6,971 bases of DNA, from contig SFOF01000115.1 in the NCBI GenBank assembly GCA_004552515.1, forward strand, positions 1 through 6,971, read 5' to 3'. The stretch comes from Clostridiales bacterium (lineage in GTDB: Bacteria > Bacillota > Clostridia > Christensenellales > Aristaeellaceae). Below, in pieces: positions 6,080 through 6,971 of this stretch. Position 1 is the first letter of the stretch; every line of letters begins with the position of its first letter. A program made the translations under genes and the position numbers. The notes below the pieces were generated by a model that was given only the letters and a program-made list of their open reading frames with translations, made no database searches and had not been told where the DNA came from.

Positions 6080-6097
6080 ATGAATACGCATATTCAT
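6080..6097. repeat. 18-bp near-palindrome between permease and copy B
   Basis: ATGAATA (6080-6086) and TATTCAT (6091-6097) are perfect inverted arms around CGCA, whose inner G-C also pairs, leaving one mismatched pair. It is the right size for a dimeric regulator site, or could form a short RNA hairpin upstream of the copy B ribosome binding site. No T-run follows, so termination is unlikely. Confidence 0.5.
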
Positions 6098-6122
6098 GCG
6101 CAGACACCGAAAATGAGAGTCC

Positions 6123-6971
6123 TCAGCCCTTCACCGCGCCGATGGTCAGGCCGCTGGCAAAGTACTTCTGGAAGAAGGGGAACACAACCAGCATGGGGCC
6201 GGCCGCGATGACGCACAGCGCGTACTTGAGCGTTTCCGCCGGCAGAGTCGCCGCGCTGTCGCCGCCCACCTGCGCCGCCAGAGCCGCCATGTCGCTGTTC
6301 TGCATGAGGTTCTTCAGGAACGCCGTCTCGTTGAGGATGCGCTGGAGCAGGTATTGCAGCGTGTACAGGCTGCTCGAGCGGATGTAGATCAGCGAGGTGT
6401 TCCAGTCGTTCCACTTGCCCACCAGCGTCATGAAGCCGATGGTCGCGAATACCGGCGTGGACAGCGGCACGGCGATCTTGAAGAATATGATCAGCTCGCG
6501 CGCGCCGTCGATCTTGGCCGACTCAAACAGCGATTCGGGCAGACCCTTGAAGAACGTGCGGATGACCAGTGTATTCCACGCGCCGCCCGCAAGGCCGGGC
6601 AGAATGTAGATCCAGTAGGTGTCCAAGAGGTGATACCAGTTGGTGTAGATGATGTAGGTCGGGATCATGCCGCCGCCAAAGAGCATCGTAAAGAAGATCA
6701 GGAAGGTGATCGGCTTTTTGTAGGCGAACGACGTGCGGGAGAGCGGATAGGCCACCATGCCGGCCACGATGCAGCTGAGCACCGTGCCGAGGATGGCCTG
6801 ACTGGCGGTAATCCAGTAGGCGCTCACCATGGACTGCGGGTTCTGGAAGGCCAGCTTGTAGGCCTCGGTCGAAAAGTCCTTGGGGATCAGGCTGTAGCCC
6901 GAATTGTTGGCCGTGATGGACGCTTCGCTCGAAAAGGAGATCGACACGACCAGCCACAGCGGCAGCACATA
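6123..6971 (-). CDS. Carbohydrate ABC transporter permease, LplC/MalG type, N-terminus beyond window
   Basis: The frame is open to the window edge, with 282 residues visible. The family is usually near 290-300, and the visible start (YMLPLWLVVSISFSS) matches the end of the usual first membrane helix rather than a true N-terminus. The ATG at 6968 is therefore probably internal. Counting from that Met, hydrophobic segments lie near 49-77, 84-101, 118-132, 170-184 and 237-257. The EAA loop that docks on the ATPase is at about 149-168 (ESAKIDGARELIIFFKIAVP), with the conserved D154-G155-A156. The C-terminus, FFQKYFASGLTIGAVKG, is characteristic of this family. The protein would form half of the membrane channel with a LplB-type partner expected upstream of 6971, and receives ligand from the binding proteins encoded downstream. 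The stop is TGA at 6125-6123. Confidence 0.95.
   Translation of the reverse strand, partial: YVLPLWLVVSISFSSEASITANNSGYSLIPKDFSTEAYKLAFQNPQSMVSAYWITASQAILGTVLSCIVAGMVAYPLSRTSFAYKKPITFLIFFTMLFGGGMIPTYIIYTNWYHLLDTYWIYILPGLAGGAWNTLVIRTFFKGLPESLFESAKIDGARELIIFFKIAVPLSTPVFATIGFMTLVGKWNDWNTSLIYIRSSSLYTLQYLLQRILNETAFLKNLMQNSDMAALAAQVGGDSAATLPAETLKYALCVIAAGPMLVVFPFFQKYFASGLTIGAVKG

Overview
The window is GC-rich bacterial DNA and every gene I accept lies on the minus strand, so transcription runs from high to low coordinates. Strong AAGGAGG ribosome binding sites, a LplC-type permease next to large DUF3502-type solute-binding proteins, and signal peptides of the MKKL...ALVMALVLALG style suggest a GC-rich member of the Clostridia, possibly a gut or rumen lineage such as Christensenellales or Oscillospiraceae. 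That placement is inference; there is no rRNA or other marker gene here.

Region 1 (6971 to about 2650) is the downstream part of a carbohydrate-uptake ABC transporter operon. It begins with a permease cut by the window edge, followed by two tandem paralogous solute-binding proteins of 526 and 530 residues. No ATPase gene is visible. The partner permease is expected beyond 6971, and the ATPase may be encoded elsewhere, as is common for this transporter type. The two binding proteins share almost identical 5' ends including the ribosome binding site, and similar C-terminal halves, but differ strongly in the middle. This suggests duplication followed by diversification of the ligand-facing part. 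Inverted repeats occupy both intergenic gaps, and a strong intrinsic terminator at 2651-2692 closes the operon.

Region 2 (about 2573 to 1) is a separate transcription unit with a plausible promoter at 2544-2573. It holds three tightly packed genes. The first encodes a two-helix membrane protein with a C-terminal Cys/His cluster. The second encodes a small stand-alone PD-(D/E)XK nuclease, starting 1 base after the previous stop. The third encodes a SNF2-family helicase, starting 13 bases after the nuclease stop and running off the window at position 1. The nuclease-helicase pairing points to a DNA-processing function (repair, recombination, phage-derived or defence). The sequence alone does not decide which, and the role of the membrane protein is unknown.

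There is no stretch longer than about 300 bases without a gene. Large plus-strand open frames opposite the helicase and both binding proteins are antisense shadows. I see no tRNA, rRNA, CRISPR array, insertion sequence or attachment site.
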